The position numbers were made by a program, and so were the translations under genes. Below, in pieces: positions 19,841 to 33,306 of a stretch of DNA of 64,000 bases; position 1 is the first letter of the stretch; each line of letters begins with the position of its first letter. This DNA is from Leptodactylus fallax (Eukaryota > Chordata > Amphibia > Anura > Leptodactylidae). The stretch spans positions 1,329,009 to 1,393,008 of the forward strand of contig CAMRHE010000461.1 of NCBI GenBank assembly GCA_947044405.1, read 5' to 3'. The notes under the pieces were generated by a model. The model was not told where the DNA came from, did no database searches, and saw nothing but the letters and a program-made list of their open reading frames with translations.

Positions 19841-22062
19841 GCCCAATTGTCGTCTGTCATCTAGGACAGCTCAGGCAAGTAGGCAGGGATATGGGGGTTC
19901 AGCTTAGGGCTCACTGTCTTGTTGTGCCCCTCCCCCCAGGGTTCACTAGCAGCTATGGGGAATTGCTCCTCTAGCAATTCCCTTACAAGTACAATGTAAT
20001 GTAAAAGTCACACATTTTGTCGTACAGCTATATTTTCCCACTAAATTATCAATTGTGGTACATTTGCAACACACATATCACTTTCCAAGTGGGCTTGTTG
20101 GAGACAGGGCTTAGCGGTGGGGGTATAGCCTCCAGCAGCCTGACAAGGTTACTATATTTTACACTAGAAGCTGGAATAAATTATAACTCAAATTTTTAGC
20201 TCCTATCTCACATAGATTTGAGATTCCATAGCACAGAAGACAGGAGATGCGCCTAATTTTTTAAGTCACAGGAATTAATTCTTCTAAAGCTTTAGTCAAA
20301 GATGACCGAGGCGCCATTCTGGGGTGTATCAGCTGCCCCCAAATCAAGAATGCATTGCCATGAAATATCATTGTATAAGTTTTATTACAGGCTGATCTAG
20401 GCCACGTTAAATTGCTGTTTTTTGTCAAACTGCCTCCAAAAAAAAATATTAAAAATAATACAAAAGACACATATAAGCCAAAGTGGTACCAAATGAAAAG
20501 ATTGATGTTCCTGGAAAAAACAAGCCCTCACACAGTTCCGATGATGACAAAATAAAAGTTATGGCTCTCAGACTATGGTGCCACTAAAAAAACTTATTTT
20601 TGGCAATTAAGTTATATTTATTGTGCAAAAGTAGTACAATACAGAAAAACAAAATTGTACTGACTGTCAGAATAAAGTTAACATGTCAAAGGTAAATTTA
20701 GAACATTAAAAAAGGATAGCAAAAGTGACTTTTTTGCCATCCCACTAAGAAATAGTTAATAAAATTCAATCGATAACATAACTGTTTCCCAAAATGGTAC
20801 AATGGAAAAGTACAACTCATTCCCCTCATATGGCTATGTCATCATTAAAATGAAAAGTTATGGCTTTTAGAATGTGACAATGGAAAAAAAAAAAAAAAAA
20901 GGACCAGCATCCTTAAGTAACAAACTAGGAAGCATCCTTAATGGGTTAAATGGCATGATGATTAAACATAGAGTGCCTGCCATTTTAATTTTTATGTTTA
21001 AGATGTTGGAAACTACCCACTTCCACAGTTAGAGCCTTAGGTTTAGGACTTGTGAAATATTCCCAGACAAGCTAGGTCTTGAACTGTTTTTGAATTTATT
21101 TCTTTGCATTGTTGTAATAGTGTTTGTTGTATATTACTTATACTAATTTTCTATGACTCATATTTGTGTATGCTGCTCTCACTTTAACCGCTATTGCTGA
21201 GTCATCACACCACCTCTTATTCTGGAACATTTTAGTTAAGAGGCAGTACAATGATTCCCCCACAGGCACAATTATGTTTCTTTTGTGCATCTCCCAAGGT
21301 GCAGCATATCCTCAATGTGGCTTGACTTTTTCTGTCATGCCAGAGCAGAAAAAAGTGCCTGTGCCGTTTGAGCAATTTGATTTGTTCGATACTGCTGAGT
21401 TTCTGTTACAGCCACTTGTCTGTGCTGAGTGACCATGTAAGTCTGGGAGTGGAACCTGAGCTTTTCCCCAAAAGTTAGAGCCTTGAGTAGCAGGTTCAGC
21501 ATGAACCTGATGCATCCCTTGTGTGAATAGGAATGTTATTTTGTTTCTGCAACGCTGGTACACTGTTGTACAAAGGAGCAGTCTGCTCTGATCTTCCCAT
21601 TGGGTAGGCTAACGTAAAAGAGAAAAAAAAAGAAATACTACTCATCTTGCCCAATTCCCCCATATTCCATTACTTAGGGTTAGAAGTGGGACATACCTCC
21701 CACCTCTTAACACAGCGGGACATAATCTGAAATCCAAGACTGTTTCACTGAATCTGGGATGGTTTGGAGGTATAGTCAGCAAATGTCCTATTAGATGCTG
21801 TCACAAGTAAGTTAGATACAGAGTGTAAAGGGGAGCAGAGGTGTAACTTGTGATCATGCGGCTATATACATAGCAGATGATAGTATGAAAAGAGAGGGTA
21901 TATAGGAAGAGAGAATTACAATTCACTGTATTCAATGTTCAGATTTTTATTATCAGATAATAGCGGACCTTACAGGGAGAGGGTTTAGGAGGAGAGATCT
22001 ACAAATGTCACCATGTTTAGGTTTTTATTACTGGATATTAGAGGACCTTTAGGGAGGTAGTA
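19841..22062. other. Unassigned; decayed TTAA-family traces
   Basis: No gene. Around 20390-20900 there are phrases such as AAAATAAAAGTTATGGCTCTC and GTCAAACTGCC that resemble the interior of the TTAA-flanked element at 35163-36450, so part is probably a decayed relative. Nothing else is recognised. Confidence 0.4.
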
Positions 22063-22064
22063 TA

Positions 22065-23700
<1,636 letters not shown>

Positions 23701-23702
23701 TA

Positions 23703-24079
23703 CATATGGCCTCTGGACACACTGATGACTGGATTTAGATTCACAGAGTGTCTAGCTAGAAGCCCTCTAACAGTTGGTGTAAATAAAAATGGTGACATTG
23801 TTTATTTTTTTAACCAGTAACAATCTGGGGTCTAATATTACTATATAGGGTATGAATATATGTAACTGTGCACTTTTATTAAGTCCATGCCCCTTAAAAA
23901 GGCCATTTGCGAATCACACTATGAAGGGCTTTCCCAGGTTGATGTATAGGAAGAGAGAACAACAAGTCTCAGGATGTTCAGCCTCTTATTATGGGCTGTC
24001 AGAGGACATTGCAAGCAGAATGTCCTCTGACAGTCCTCTTTTTTTGTCTAAATAATTCAAATGGCTCAGAAGCTCTACC
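23703..24079. other. Unassigned
   Basis: Contains a short inverted pair near 23997-24035 (GACAGTCCTC / GAGGACATT-type) but no gene or full element. Confidence 0.4.
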
Positions 24080-24226
24080 CTTCCCAGCAGTGGCATAACT
24101 AGGAATGGCTGGGCCCCAAGGCGAACATTTGACATGCCCCCCCCCCCGAACCGCTGCCCCCAATCATCCCCCTGGACCGCCCCCCCCAACCCCCCCCCCC
24201 CCAAAAAAAGACCGCACACACAAGGC

Positions 24227-24490
24227 CACAGGGCCCCGCACACAGACAGCCCCAAGGACCCCGCACACAGACAGCCCCAAGGACCCCGCACACAGACAGC
24301 CCCAAGTGGCCCCGCACACAGACAGCACGAGGGCCCCGCACACAGAAAGCCCAAGGGCCCCGCACACAGACAGCCAAGGGCCCCGCACACAGACAGCCCC
24401 AAGGGCCCCGCACACAGACAGCCCCAAGGGCCCCGCACACAGACAGCCCCAAGGACCCCGCACACAGACAGCCCCAAGGGCCCCCCACAG
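24227..24490 (+). repeat. 25-bp minisatellite
   Basis: About ten tandem units of CCCCGCACACAGACAGCC plus CCAAGGA-type ends, with small length changes. The long open frames across it on both strands follow from the repeat having few stop codons and are not genes. Confidence 0.92.
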
Positions 24491-24514
24491 ATCACGCATA
24501 GTGGCCCCTGACGC

Positions 24515-24900
24515 ACACTATTATGTCCCATAGTGGCCCCTGCACACAGTATCATGCCCCATAGGCCCGCCCGCCACCAGTGCCCATAGTGGCCCCTGCA
24601 CAAAGTATCATTCCCCATAGTGGCCCCTGTACACAGTATTATATCCCATAGTGGCCCCTGCACACAGTATTATATCCCATAGTGGCCCCTGCACACAGTA
24701 TTATATCCCATAGTGGCCCCTGCACACACTATTATTCCCTATAGTGGCCCCTGCACTGAGTATTTTGCCCCATAGTGGCCCCTGCACTGAGTGTTTTGCC
24801 CCATAGTGCCCCCTGCACACACTATTATTCCCCATAGTGGCCCCTGCAATGAGTATTTTGCCCCATAGTGGCCCCTGCACACAGTATTATGTCCCATTGT
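24515..24900 (+). repeat. 31-bp minisatellite
   Basis: About a dozen imperfect units built on ATAGTGGCCCCTGCACACAG followed by TATTATGTCCC. It lies inside the hAT-type element and abuts its foldback block. Confidence 0.92.
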
Positions 24901-25501
24901 GGACCACTCATGAACAATTATTATACTCTGGGGTCTTTTCAGACCCCAGAGTATAATGATCGGAGACCCAGGAGAGGATACAAACATAAAAAAACAACGT
25001 TGCTTACCTGTTCCTCGCTCCGGTCCACTTCCTGCTGCTTCAGTATTCAATATTGGACCAGGCCGGCGTCATGTGATGCGGGCAAGGCGTCGCGACGCAA
25101 AATGACGTCTGGGACGTCACCAAACAGGCCCAAAGCCTGGAGAAGCGCAGGAGAGGTAAGTACATTGTTTTTTATGTTCCCTCGAATCCCCTGGGCCTCC
25201 GATTATTATACTCCCCGGAGTATAATGATAGCAGTGATTGTGGTGTTCGGCCCGCGGCCTCACATTCCGATCCTCGCTACTGCGCACAGCTGCCTGCGCA
25301 GAATCAGAAGCGCAGGCGGCCGTGAGCAGGACCCCGGGGATTGGTAAGTGTACAGGGCCCGTTACCTGCTGGGGTTACTCCAGCAGGTAATGGCCTATTA
25401 AAAAAAAAAAAGCATCGGGGGCCCGCGGGGCCCCGTAATGTTCCGGGCCCTGTGGCAGCTGCTACCGCTGCTACCCCGATAGTTACGCCCCTGCTTCCCA
25501 G

Positions 25502-26039
25502 GTCTTTTATCCATCGCTTTCCTTCTCCACCTCTGAGCTTCACACATTCATTCATGGGTCACATGACTGTGATATCATAACAGGTACTTCCTGGGGGGTG
25601 GGGGGGGTTGGATTGGATGCAGATGTATTGTTGCCATAAATTTATGTAGTCCAATCCAAACAGCAGGCTACATGAAGGAGTGTGTGGGTTTCTGTGAGGG
25701 TTGACCTGTCTGTCAATGCAGCTACAGGATGCTGCTAGAACTGCTTATGGCATACAGTGTGTGGTGAGGGGATACCCTTGTGGTTCCCTGGGCCTAGTTG
25801 CAGCTGGACAATGGCCTTTGCAACCTATCTAGGCTGCCTGAATGACATTAGACACCAGAAAAGGTAAGTGTACATGCACGTGTCAAGTGCTTTGTGTGTA
25901 TATATTTATAAATATATTTGTGTTCCATATATATAATGGTTTTTACAAAAAATTAACCCATTTATAGGATTTGAAGTTCAATATTTTTGTTACTTTGAAT
26001 AAGAAGTTGTGAAAATGTGCCTGGATTAAAGTGATAAAG
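25502..26039. other. Unassigned
   Basis: No gene or repeat recognised; a short AT-rich tract near 25895-25945. Confidence 0.5.
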
Positions 26040-27160
26040 AAGAGATGACTTTCAAAAATAAAGTTGCCAAAAGGTATCCCTTTATGGAAGCAGAATGCCG
26101 CAACAACATACCACTGTATTTTATGTTTTGTTATTATGCCAAAAGTGTGGCAATGGCAAGTGGCAACTACAGAATTTTAAGAAAAATTTGAGGTAGAGTG
26201 TTAGCGTGCCTGGACTTCCTGTCCAGGTTGAAAAGGGAAGAATTGGCTTTTAAAAACAAGGTACTAAAAAAATATGTGCCGTAGAAACATAGCATTAGAG
26301 GAGTGACAACCTACCATTTGAAAAGGAAAGTGTTTTTTTTTTTTTGTTTTTTTTTTTAAAAAGACTCCAAATCAAAGTGATTCCTTTATGGGAGCAAATG
26401 CTGCCATAACATAGCGTTGAAGAAGTGATAATTACAGAATTTCAAGGGAAATTTGAGGCACACTATCAGTGTGCCTGATAGTTGAAAAGTGAAGTATTTG
26501 CTTTTTTAACCCTTTCCTGACATCTGTCGTACTATCTGCTGAATGTGATCTGAAGCCGGCAATCCGTTACAATGACAGCTGGGAGCCTAAGAACGGCTCC
26601 TAGGCTTGTCAGTCATTTCTATTTCAGGCTACGCTAGGGTTAAAACATTTCAAATAACTATATACAGTAAATGTAGTATCCTTGTAAATGTACCAACACA
26701 CATAATACAGGTGACGTCATCGTGGCTGCACAAAAATGAAGCCCATAATATAGTTGCACAAATGCAGTTTTTCTTCCAAATCATCCCTATTCTGAATTTT
26801 TTTCCAGTTTCACTGTACATTGTACAGAATATTAAATAGTACGAGTACAAGCAAAACTTGTCCCACACAAATAAAGTGCTCATACGGCTCTGTGAATGGA
26901 AAAATTCATACGGCTCTGTGAATGGAAAAATAAAAAGGTTAGGACTTTTGGAAGGCAGGAAGTCAAAAACGAAAATTTAAAAATAGAAAAATGGCCGTAG
27001 CAGGAAGGAGTACAAGGGTACAGAAGTGAAGAATTTACTTTAAAAAAAAAAAGCCATCACAAATTTTCCCTTTATGGAAGCAGTTGTTACATCATTATTG
27101 TACTGGATGAATGAATGACAACTACAGTACTAAAGAATTAACTTTAAAAAAAAAAAAAAG
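26040..27160 (+). repeat. Degenerate repeats plus TTAA-family fragment
   Basis: CCTTTATGGAAGCAG-type units followed by GACAACTACAGAATTTCAAG and AAGTGAAGAATTTGCTTT recur near 26080, 26385 and 27070. An inverted relative (CTGCTCCCATAAAGGAATA) is at about 30280-30400. A block at 26510-26960 with GGGAGCCTAAGAACGGCTCC and GCAGTTTTTCTTCCAAATC matches the element at 35163-36450. CATACGGCTCTGTGAATGG is duplicated near 26881 and 26908. No coding sequence. Confidence 0.5.
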
Positions 27161-27224
27161 ACCAATTTTTTCCATTTTTTTGGCAATCCAATAATACATT
27201 TGTCACTACGTAAGCACAAGAGAT

Positions 27225-27370
27225 GGGTGAACCGTTTAGTAACCAGCCGGGTTTGTCCCATTCCAAATTGGTTGTTTTTTGAGAAAAGCGAAGAAATGGT
27301 AAATTGTCTCTAACAAACAAAAATAGCCGCCATGTCTTTGACCTAGAAATACAGAGGAGACACATGTATA
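27225..27370 (+). repeat. Single end of AGAGATGGGYGAACC MITE family
   Basis: AGATGGGTGAACCGTTTAG and CCAGCCGGGTTTGTCCC match the left end of the element at 33307-33803. The partner end is not adjacent, although GAGGTTCACCCATCTTTAG occurs inverted near 32613. From 27370 to 27596 nothing is recognised. Confidence 0.45.
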
Positions 27371-27596
27371 TGACTCAGACAATGTCTGTGTTGCTGTAGC
27401 AACACCTAACAGCTGCTCTCACAATACACAGTGATAGGTGGAAACCTTACAGTGTTGATGTCATATGGACACTATATAAGGTTGTGCAATCATGATAAGG
27501 CTCTACAACCACATGACAAATTATTGTGCAAACCGGATTAAAGTTTCATAAAGATTTATCTTTTTATTTTTCAATTAAACTTATGGCTGGTCTTGA

Positions 27597-27850
27597 GTCT
27601 CAGGGCTGAATCCCCACATTGCGAAAATACTGCGTTTTTGAAAACTCACAGCGTTTTGTTTTTTTCCGCAATGTGTGGATGGGATTGGCCAGAAGTGCAA
27701 AAGTCATGAGTGGATTGAGCAGAAGGTAGAAGTATAAGTACTTCCTATATATTGCCTATTCCATTTGTAGCCATTCTTGGCTTTGGCTCAAAAAAGTAGC
27801 AAACTTTGCAACAAAAAAAGCTGTATTTCCACAACTTTGGGTCTCAGCCT
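27597..27850. repeat. MITE of the AGGCCCCA family
   Basis: The left end GGGCTGAATCCCCACATTGCG and a right side with CTCAGCCTAAGGCCCC bracket the family blocks TTGGCTCAAAAAAGTAGC and TGCAACAAAAAAAGCTG, also present at 30505-30726 and 37877-38418. Confidence 0.5.
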
Positions 27851-28095
27851 AAGGCCCCTTGCAGACGACCATATTTCATGGATAGCACACTGACCCATTG
27901 TTTTCTATGGGCCCGTACACACGACTGTGAATTTCACGGTCCCGTGTGTTGGCCAACAGTACAGGCCACAAAATATAGAACAGATCCTATTCCTGTCCTA
28001 TTTTGCGGCCCTTGCTTCTGTGGCTCCTATTTCGTGTCCCCCTCATGTGCCGTCAGTGCTTTTAATTCACGGCCGGCTGATTGCAGCACGGCCTA
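27851..28095. repeat. MITE with GACGACCATATTTCATGG start
   Basis: Has the central palindrome CCATTGTTTTCTATGGGCCC, typical of a small palindromic MITE. No ORF of note. It abuts the next Tc1/mariner copy. No second copy in the window. Confidence 0.4.
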
Positions 28096-28099
28096 AGAA

Positions 28100-29262
28100 G
28101 GACATTCCACATTATTAGGCAAGCTGCAGGTCTCAAGCAATATGGCCAAGAAAAAGGATCCCTCTGCTGCCAAAAAGCATCAAATGGTGCAATGTCTTGA
28201 ACAAGATATGAAAACATTAGATATTTCAAGAAAACTTAAGCGTGCTCATCGTGGTGTGAAGAGATGTGTGCCTTATTCAGAGCACAGATGAGTTAAAAAA
28301 GGCACAATGATTACAAGAGCATCTGCTAAAATATCATTACAAAGCAGCAAACAGGTATGTGAAGCGTCTGTTGCCTCTGGAGTCCCTCAAGGTGCAAATC
28401 CTCCATTTGTACATAAACCTACTATTTGGCCACCCCTAAACAGTGCTCACAAGCAGCAAAAGTTGCAGAGAGCCCAGACATACATGAAGACTAATTTTGA
28501 AACAGTCTTAATTACTGATGAGTGATGTGCAACCCTGGATGGTCCAAATGGATGAGTAGTGGATGATTGGTGGATGGCCACCATGTCCCAACAAGGCTGC
28601 GATGTCAGCAAGGAAGTGGTGGAGTCATGTTTTGGTGTTAAGAGTTTCTGACTGACCACTTTCTTCCATGGTACAAAAAGAAGAACAGTGACTTCTGTAG
28701 CAAAATCAACTTCATGCATGACACCATCTCATGCAGCAAAGAATACCCAGTGGCTGCTATGGGCATAAAAAGAGAGAAACCATGCTCTCTTGCCCTCAAT
28801 CCTATTGAGAACCTTTGACATAACCTCAATCAAAAGATCTATGAGGGTGGGAGGCAGTTCATATCAAAACAGCAGCTCTAGGAGGCTATTCTGCCATTCT
28901 ACAAAAAAAAATTCAATCAAAAACTCAAAAGTTCAATGGACGCAAGAATTGTGAAGGTTAAGAAGGGGTGCTATGTTAACTATGTAACTTGGACTGTTAA
29001 GATGTTTTTGAGTTCAGTAAATTTGACCTCTTAATGCTGTAAATTCAACACATGACCACTTTCAGTTCTTTACAACCTATAAAATTTTTAGAAACAGTTG
29101 TGCATAATAATTTGGAACAGTGGATTTTGATTTTTTAATTTGTGAAAAACATGTTATCATTTGGAAGTTTATCCAATAAAATGTGATTTATAGTTGATGG
29201 TTTGAACATTATACTGACTATCAGACACATATATCATTTGCATAATAATTTGGAACATGGTG
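28100..29262 (+). mobile_element. Decayed Tc1/mariner element
   Basis: The right end TTTGCATAATAATTTGGAAC is followed by ATGGTG and TA (29263-29264). The left end is a degenerate version, ATTCCACATTATTAGGC, near 28103. A plus-strand transposase ruin lies between. Confidence 0.75.
28142..29035 (+). pseudogene. Tc1/mariner transposase, many stops and deletions
   Basis: The ATG at 28142 opens MAKKKDPSAAKKHQMVQCL, a Tc1-like helix-turn-helix start. Later pieces in shifting frames include LNSAHKQQKLQRAQTYMKTN, FETVLITDE (first catalytic Asp), LNPIENL-like coding near 28797, and ARIVKVKKGCYVNYVT near the end. The middle of the catalytic domain is largely lost, with at least two stops. Clearly dead and older than the intact Tc1 copies. 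Confidence 0.75.
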
Positions 29263-29264
29263 TA

Positions 29265-29868
29265 GTTGCTGTAGTGGTGGACATATAAATGCATGCATGA
29301 GCCATCTCACTGTATCACACAGAGCACAGTTCTGAAAAGCAATAGTAATTCAAGCAGTAGTTAGAGGACTAGGAGAGCTTAGTCAGAATCAAACAATTAC
29401 ACAGGCAGATTAATCCTAGAAATCAATAGATCATAGGACTGGGGCATAGCTGTGCTGCTGCAGCAACATTCCTGCATTAAATATAGAATTACACAGATGC
29501 TCACACACAGACAGGACAGTTAACCCTTTCATTGCCAATGATCTAATTTTGTCTTATACACAGTCTTTAAACATGTTTTTTACTGACAAGACAATTCTGT
29601 TACTGAAATATCTTTTACTAAGTACTTTTTTGGGCAGGAGTTTAAATTAATATATTAATTTAGATACATTTTAATAAATTAATAAATGTTTTTTTTATTA
29701 AATACATACTGCTGTTCTAACAACAAAGCGCTGATTCTGCCTGCACTAATCTAAAAATAAATAAATACAAAGAAACATTCTTGTTAATTTTATAGGGGTT
29801 TTTTTATGCTTTGGTCGCCAAATACACAGTGTGACAGAGTGTCGTTAATCTGAAAAAAAAAAATGTTC
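29265..29868. other. Unassigned
   Basis: AT-rich; nothing recognised. Confidence 0.5.
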
Positions 29869-30222
29869 TGTGGCCTAGTCCATCATATTATGCCCTGCCG
29901 CACTGCCACACATGTTTCCATAGCTACCACCACTGCCACCACTCAGCCAGACATGTCATGTGGCCTGGTCCATCATATTATGCTCTGCTGCACTGCCACA
30001 CATGTTGCCACAGCTACCACTGTTGTCACCACCAAGCCAAACACTTCCTGCAGTCTGTTCCATCATATTAAGCGCGGCCACACATGTTGCCACAGCTACC
30101 ACCACTCAGGCAGACTTGCCCTGCGACATGATCTATCATATCATTCCATGCTGCACTGCCACTCATGTTGCCACAGCTACCACCGCTTAGCCAGACATGT
30201 CTTGTGGCCTGGTCCATCACTT
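29869..30222 (+). repeat. Imperfect minisatellite, 70-95 bp units
   Basis: Four to five units carry GTGGCCTGGTCCATCATATT, then CACTGCCACACATGTTGCCA and CAGCTACCACC, then CAGCCAGACATGT. Spacing between starts varies. The 132-codon open frame across it on the plus strand comes from the repeat and is not a gene. Confidence 0.85.
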
Positions 30223-30504
30223 TCCACTTTACCACACTGTTGGTGCCACAGCGTTGCATAAGAAAAAAAAAATGATTTTACATCTGCTCCCATAAAGGAA
30301 TAATTTTTTTTTTTTTTTTTGATAAACCAATTCTTCATCACTTTTCAAGTGGCTTATAGCCACAAATTTGTCTCCCAAATTACACCAACAAGCCTGTAGC
30401 ACTTACAGGTCATCAAAATGGCATAGTTTTTATACAAAAACATTGTTTTTTGAAATATAACCACCATGTGTGTCTAAAAAAATGCAGGCAAGCACCTTCC
30501 CTAA

Positions 30505-30726
30505 TTAGGCTAAGGCCCCACATCGCAGAAATTTTTTTCTTACAGATTTTGCTGTGGTTTTCTTTTAGCCAAAGTTACTAGTGGCTTGAAAAGGAATGGA
30601 AACTGAAAAGGAAGCTCTAAGCCATTTCCTTTTTGTTAAATCCACTCCTGACTTTGGCTCAAAAATACATAACAAAATCTGCAACAAAAAAACACTGCGT
30701 TTATGCAACGTGGGGCCTCAGCCTAA
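30505..30726. repeat. Complete MITE of the GGCTAAGGCCCCA family
   Basis: TTAGGCTAAGGCCCCACATC at the left is mirrored by GTGGGGCCTCAGCCTAA at the right. The interior contains TTGCTGTGGTTTTC, an AGCCAAAGTTACTAG segment and an inverted TTGGCTCAAAAATA copy. 222 bp, no coding capacity. Confidence 0.65.
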
Positions 30727-30820
30727 AAAAGTATTTGTGGAGCGTTTTAAATGTTAAAATGAGTAAAAGAAAGTGGCAATGCAGTGTATGGTTAAAGTCT
30801 GAGTTTGTTTCCACTACTTA

Positions 30821-32376
30821 CAGTGAGGAAAAAAAAGTATTTAGTCAGCCACCAATTGTGCAAGTTCCCCCCTAAAAAAAATTAGGCCGGCCTGTAATTG
30901 TCATCATAGGTAGACCTCAACTATGAGAGACAAAATGAGAAAACAAATCCAGAAAATCACATTGTCTGAATTTTAAAGAATTTATTTGCAAATTATGGTG
31001 GAAAATAAGTTCAAAAGTTCATCTCAATACTTTGTTATATATCCTTTGTTGGCAATGACAGAGGTCAAATGTTTTCTGTAAGTCTTCACAAGGTTGGCAC
31101 ACATTGTTGCTGGTATGTTGGCCCATTCCTCCATGCAGATCTCCTCTAGAGCAGTGATGTTTTGGGGCTGTCGCTGGGCAACACGGACTTTCAACTCCCT
31201 CCAAAGGTTTTCTATGGGGTTGAGATCTGGAGACTGGCTATGCCACTCCAGGACCTTAAAATGCTTCTTACGAAGCCACTCCTTAGTTGCTGAAAGACCC
31301 AGCCACGTTTCATCTTCAATGCCCATGCTGATGGAAGGAGGTTTGCACTCAAAATCTCACGATACATGGCCCCATTCATTCTTTCAAGTACACGGATCAG
31401 TCGTCCTGGTCCCTTTGCAGAGAAACAGCCCCAAAGCATGATGTTACCACCCCCATGCTTCACAGTAGGTATGGTGTTCTTTGGATGCAACTCAGCATTC
31501 ACTCTCCTCCAAACATGACGAGTTGCATTTCTACCAAACAGTTCTACTTTGGTTTCATCTGACCATATGACATTCTCCCAATACTCTTCTGGAACATCCA
31601 AATGCTCTCTAGCAAACTTCAGACGGGCCCGGATATGTACTGGCTTAAGCAGGGGGACACGTCTGGCACTGCAGGATCTGAGTCCCTGGCAGCGTAGTGT
31701 GTTACTGAAGGTAGCCTTTGTTACGTTATTCCCAGCTTTCTGCAGGTCATTCACTAGGTCCCCCTGTGTGGTTCTGGGATTTTTGCTCACCATTCTTGTG
31801 ATCATTTTGACCCCACGGGGTGAGATCTTGTGTGGAGCCCCTGATCGAGGGAGATTATCAGTGGTATGTCTTCCATTTTCAAACTATTGCTCCCACAGTT
31901 GATTTCTTCACCCCAAGCTGCTTGCCGATTGCAGATTTAGTCTTCCCAGCCTGATGCAGGTCTACAATTTTGTTTCTGGTGTCCTTCCACAGCTCTTTGG
32001 TCTTCACCATAGTGGAGTTTGGAGTGTGACTGTTTGAGGTTGTGGACATGTGTCTTTTATACTGATAACAATTTCAAACAGGTGCCATTACTACAGGTAA
32101 TGAGTGGAAGACAGAGGAGCCTCTTAAAGAAGAAGTTACAGGTCTGTGAGCGCCAGAAATATTGCTTGTTTGTAGGTGACCAAATACTTATTTTCCACCA
32201 TAATTTGCAAATAAATTCTTAAAAAATCAGACAATGTGATTTTCTAGATATGTTTTCTCATTTTGTTTCTCATAGTTGAGGTCTACCTATGATGTCAATT
32301 ACAGGCCTCTCTCATCTTTTTAAGTGGGAGAACTTGCACAATTGGTGGCTGACTAAATACTTTTTTTTTCCCACTG
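30821..32376 (-). mobile_element. Tc1-like transposon, defective relative of 5265-6827
   Basis: TA at 30819-30820 and 32377-32378. TIRs match those at 5265-6827 (CAGTGAGGAAAA; TTTCCCACTG). Inverted orientation relative to the 5.2-kb copy. Transposase is broken. Confidence 0.92.
31024..32010 (-). pseudogene. Tc1-like transposase, frameshifted, second catalytic Asp deleted
   Basis: The start ATG lies at 32010-32008. Compared with the intact ORF at 5636-6658, about 5 bp are missing near 31880, shifting frame after the first helix-turn-helix. A 31-bp deletion near 31293 removes the stretch with the second catalytic Asp (HDNDPKY region); a GCA triplet at both edges suggests deletion between short repeats. 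The first Asp ([11 protein letters not shown]) and the Glu (LNPIENLW) survive in separate frames. The copy retains [11 protein letters not shown], which is VSRRVN in the intact copy. Dead enzyme. Confidence 0.92.
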
Positions 32377-32378
32377 TA

Positions 32379-33306
32379 CCATTCATTTTTCCATAGACAT
32401 ACATGTCACTTTCACTTTGACATATTTTCAGCTGTAGTTTCCTTAGAGAGCTAGAAATTGGATAAATAGATTCCTATGAGCCCTAAGAGTGTTGTACACT
32501 ATGTTTTAAGCCAATTTAAGGTGTGGTTCATACCAAAATTGTTCGTCTCAAAACAAATCTCGGTCCTGAGCCACATGAACCCTAAACAAAGTGAATCTTG
32601 TGAGGTTCACCCATCTTTAGTGAGCAATGAAGAATGCAGCCTGCCATGCTTGCAAGTGTGTGTATGGACCCAGGGGTCTGCTATGGCTGATCTTCATGGC
32701 CAACATTGGCATCTGCATTATTATCACCATCTAGAAACAAATAAGGGTCAGCCTCCTTCCTGGCTTTGAAATATCAAGGGTCCTCCTCTGCATTCAAAGG
32801 AAAGTCTTCTTCTTGTTCCTCCTCCTCCTCCAATCTTGAAATTCTAGGTCCTCCACCATGACGAGTCAGTTCCAGTTCTTCATTCTCCTTCAGTTCCATT
32901 GTACCTCCTGGGCAGTAATGGTGACCAATATGTGGAAGCTGTTCTTCTTCTTCCATAAGATATATTTAAAGGGATGATATCACTGATGCTGCAATTGTCC
33001 CTGCTGACAAATTTGGTGATTCACTTCCCTCCATTGGCAGATTTCAAAACAGCACATTGTCCCTCTGTTTTGCTGCATGCAGTAATCATTCCCCACCTTC
33101 TGCTGACACAAATAATCGAGCATGTGCAGCTCCATGCGCTTTCCCTCACCTTCTATCCATTACACCCATTGTCACTGCAATAATTGTTGCTCAATATGTC
33201 AACTGTGGCATGCATCTTTCCCCTCATTGACATATCCATGAAGATGCCCACATTCTCTGACACATCGCAATTTAAACAGCTATCCTATAGAAATAATGAT
33301 AGCTAT
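32379..33306. other. Unassigned
   Basis: Contains an inverted MITE end near 32560-32625 (GAGGTTCACCCATCTTTAG). A minus-strand 60-codon glutamate-rich frame at 32956-32774 has no recognisable domain; I do not call it a gene. Confidence 0.45.

Larger units (their letters stand above)
24088..25493. mobile_element. Non-autonomous hAT-type element with internal minisatellites
   Basis: Flanked by a perfect 8-bp duplication CTTCCCAG (24080-24087 and 25494-25501), the hAT signature length. Ends CAGTGGCATAACTA and the complement of TAGTTACGCCCCTG form short TIRs, followed on both sides by GGGCCCC-rich subterminal sequence. The interior has two minisatellites (24227-24490, 24515-24900) and a foldback block at about 24920-25225 (TTATACTCTGGGG, ACATAAAAAACAA and their inversions). 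No transposase, so it needs a hAT enzyme in trans. Confidence 0.85.

Noticed and set aside
24105..24663. Long open frames on both strands over the minisatellites (up to 224 codons)
   Set aside because: They follow from repeat units that lack stop codons; the same DNA is open in several frames and no domain is visible.
24227..24900. Regular repeats that could suggest a CRISPR array
   Set aside because: Repeats are contiguous without unique spacers and sit inside a eukaryotic hAT-type element.
29863..30261. 132-codon frame rich in His/Thr
   Set aside because: Lies entirely in an imperfect minisatellite with matching repeats in the peptide.
32774..32956. Glutamate-rich 60-codon minus frame
   Set aside because: Low-complexity, no start context or neighbour to support it, no second copy.
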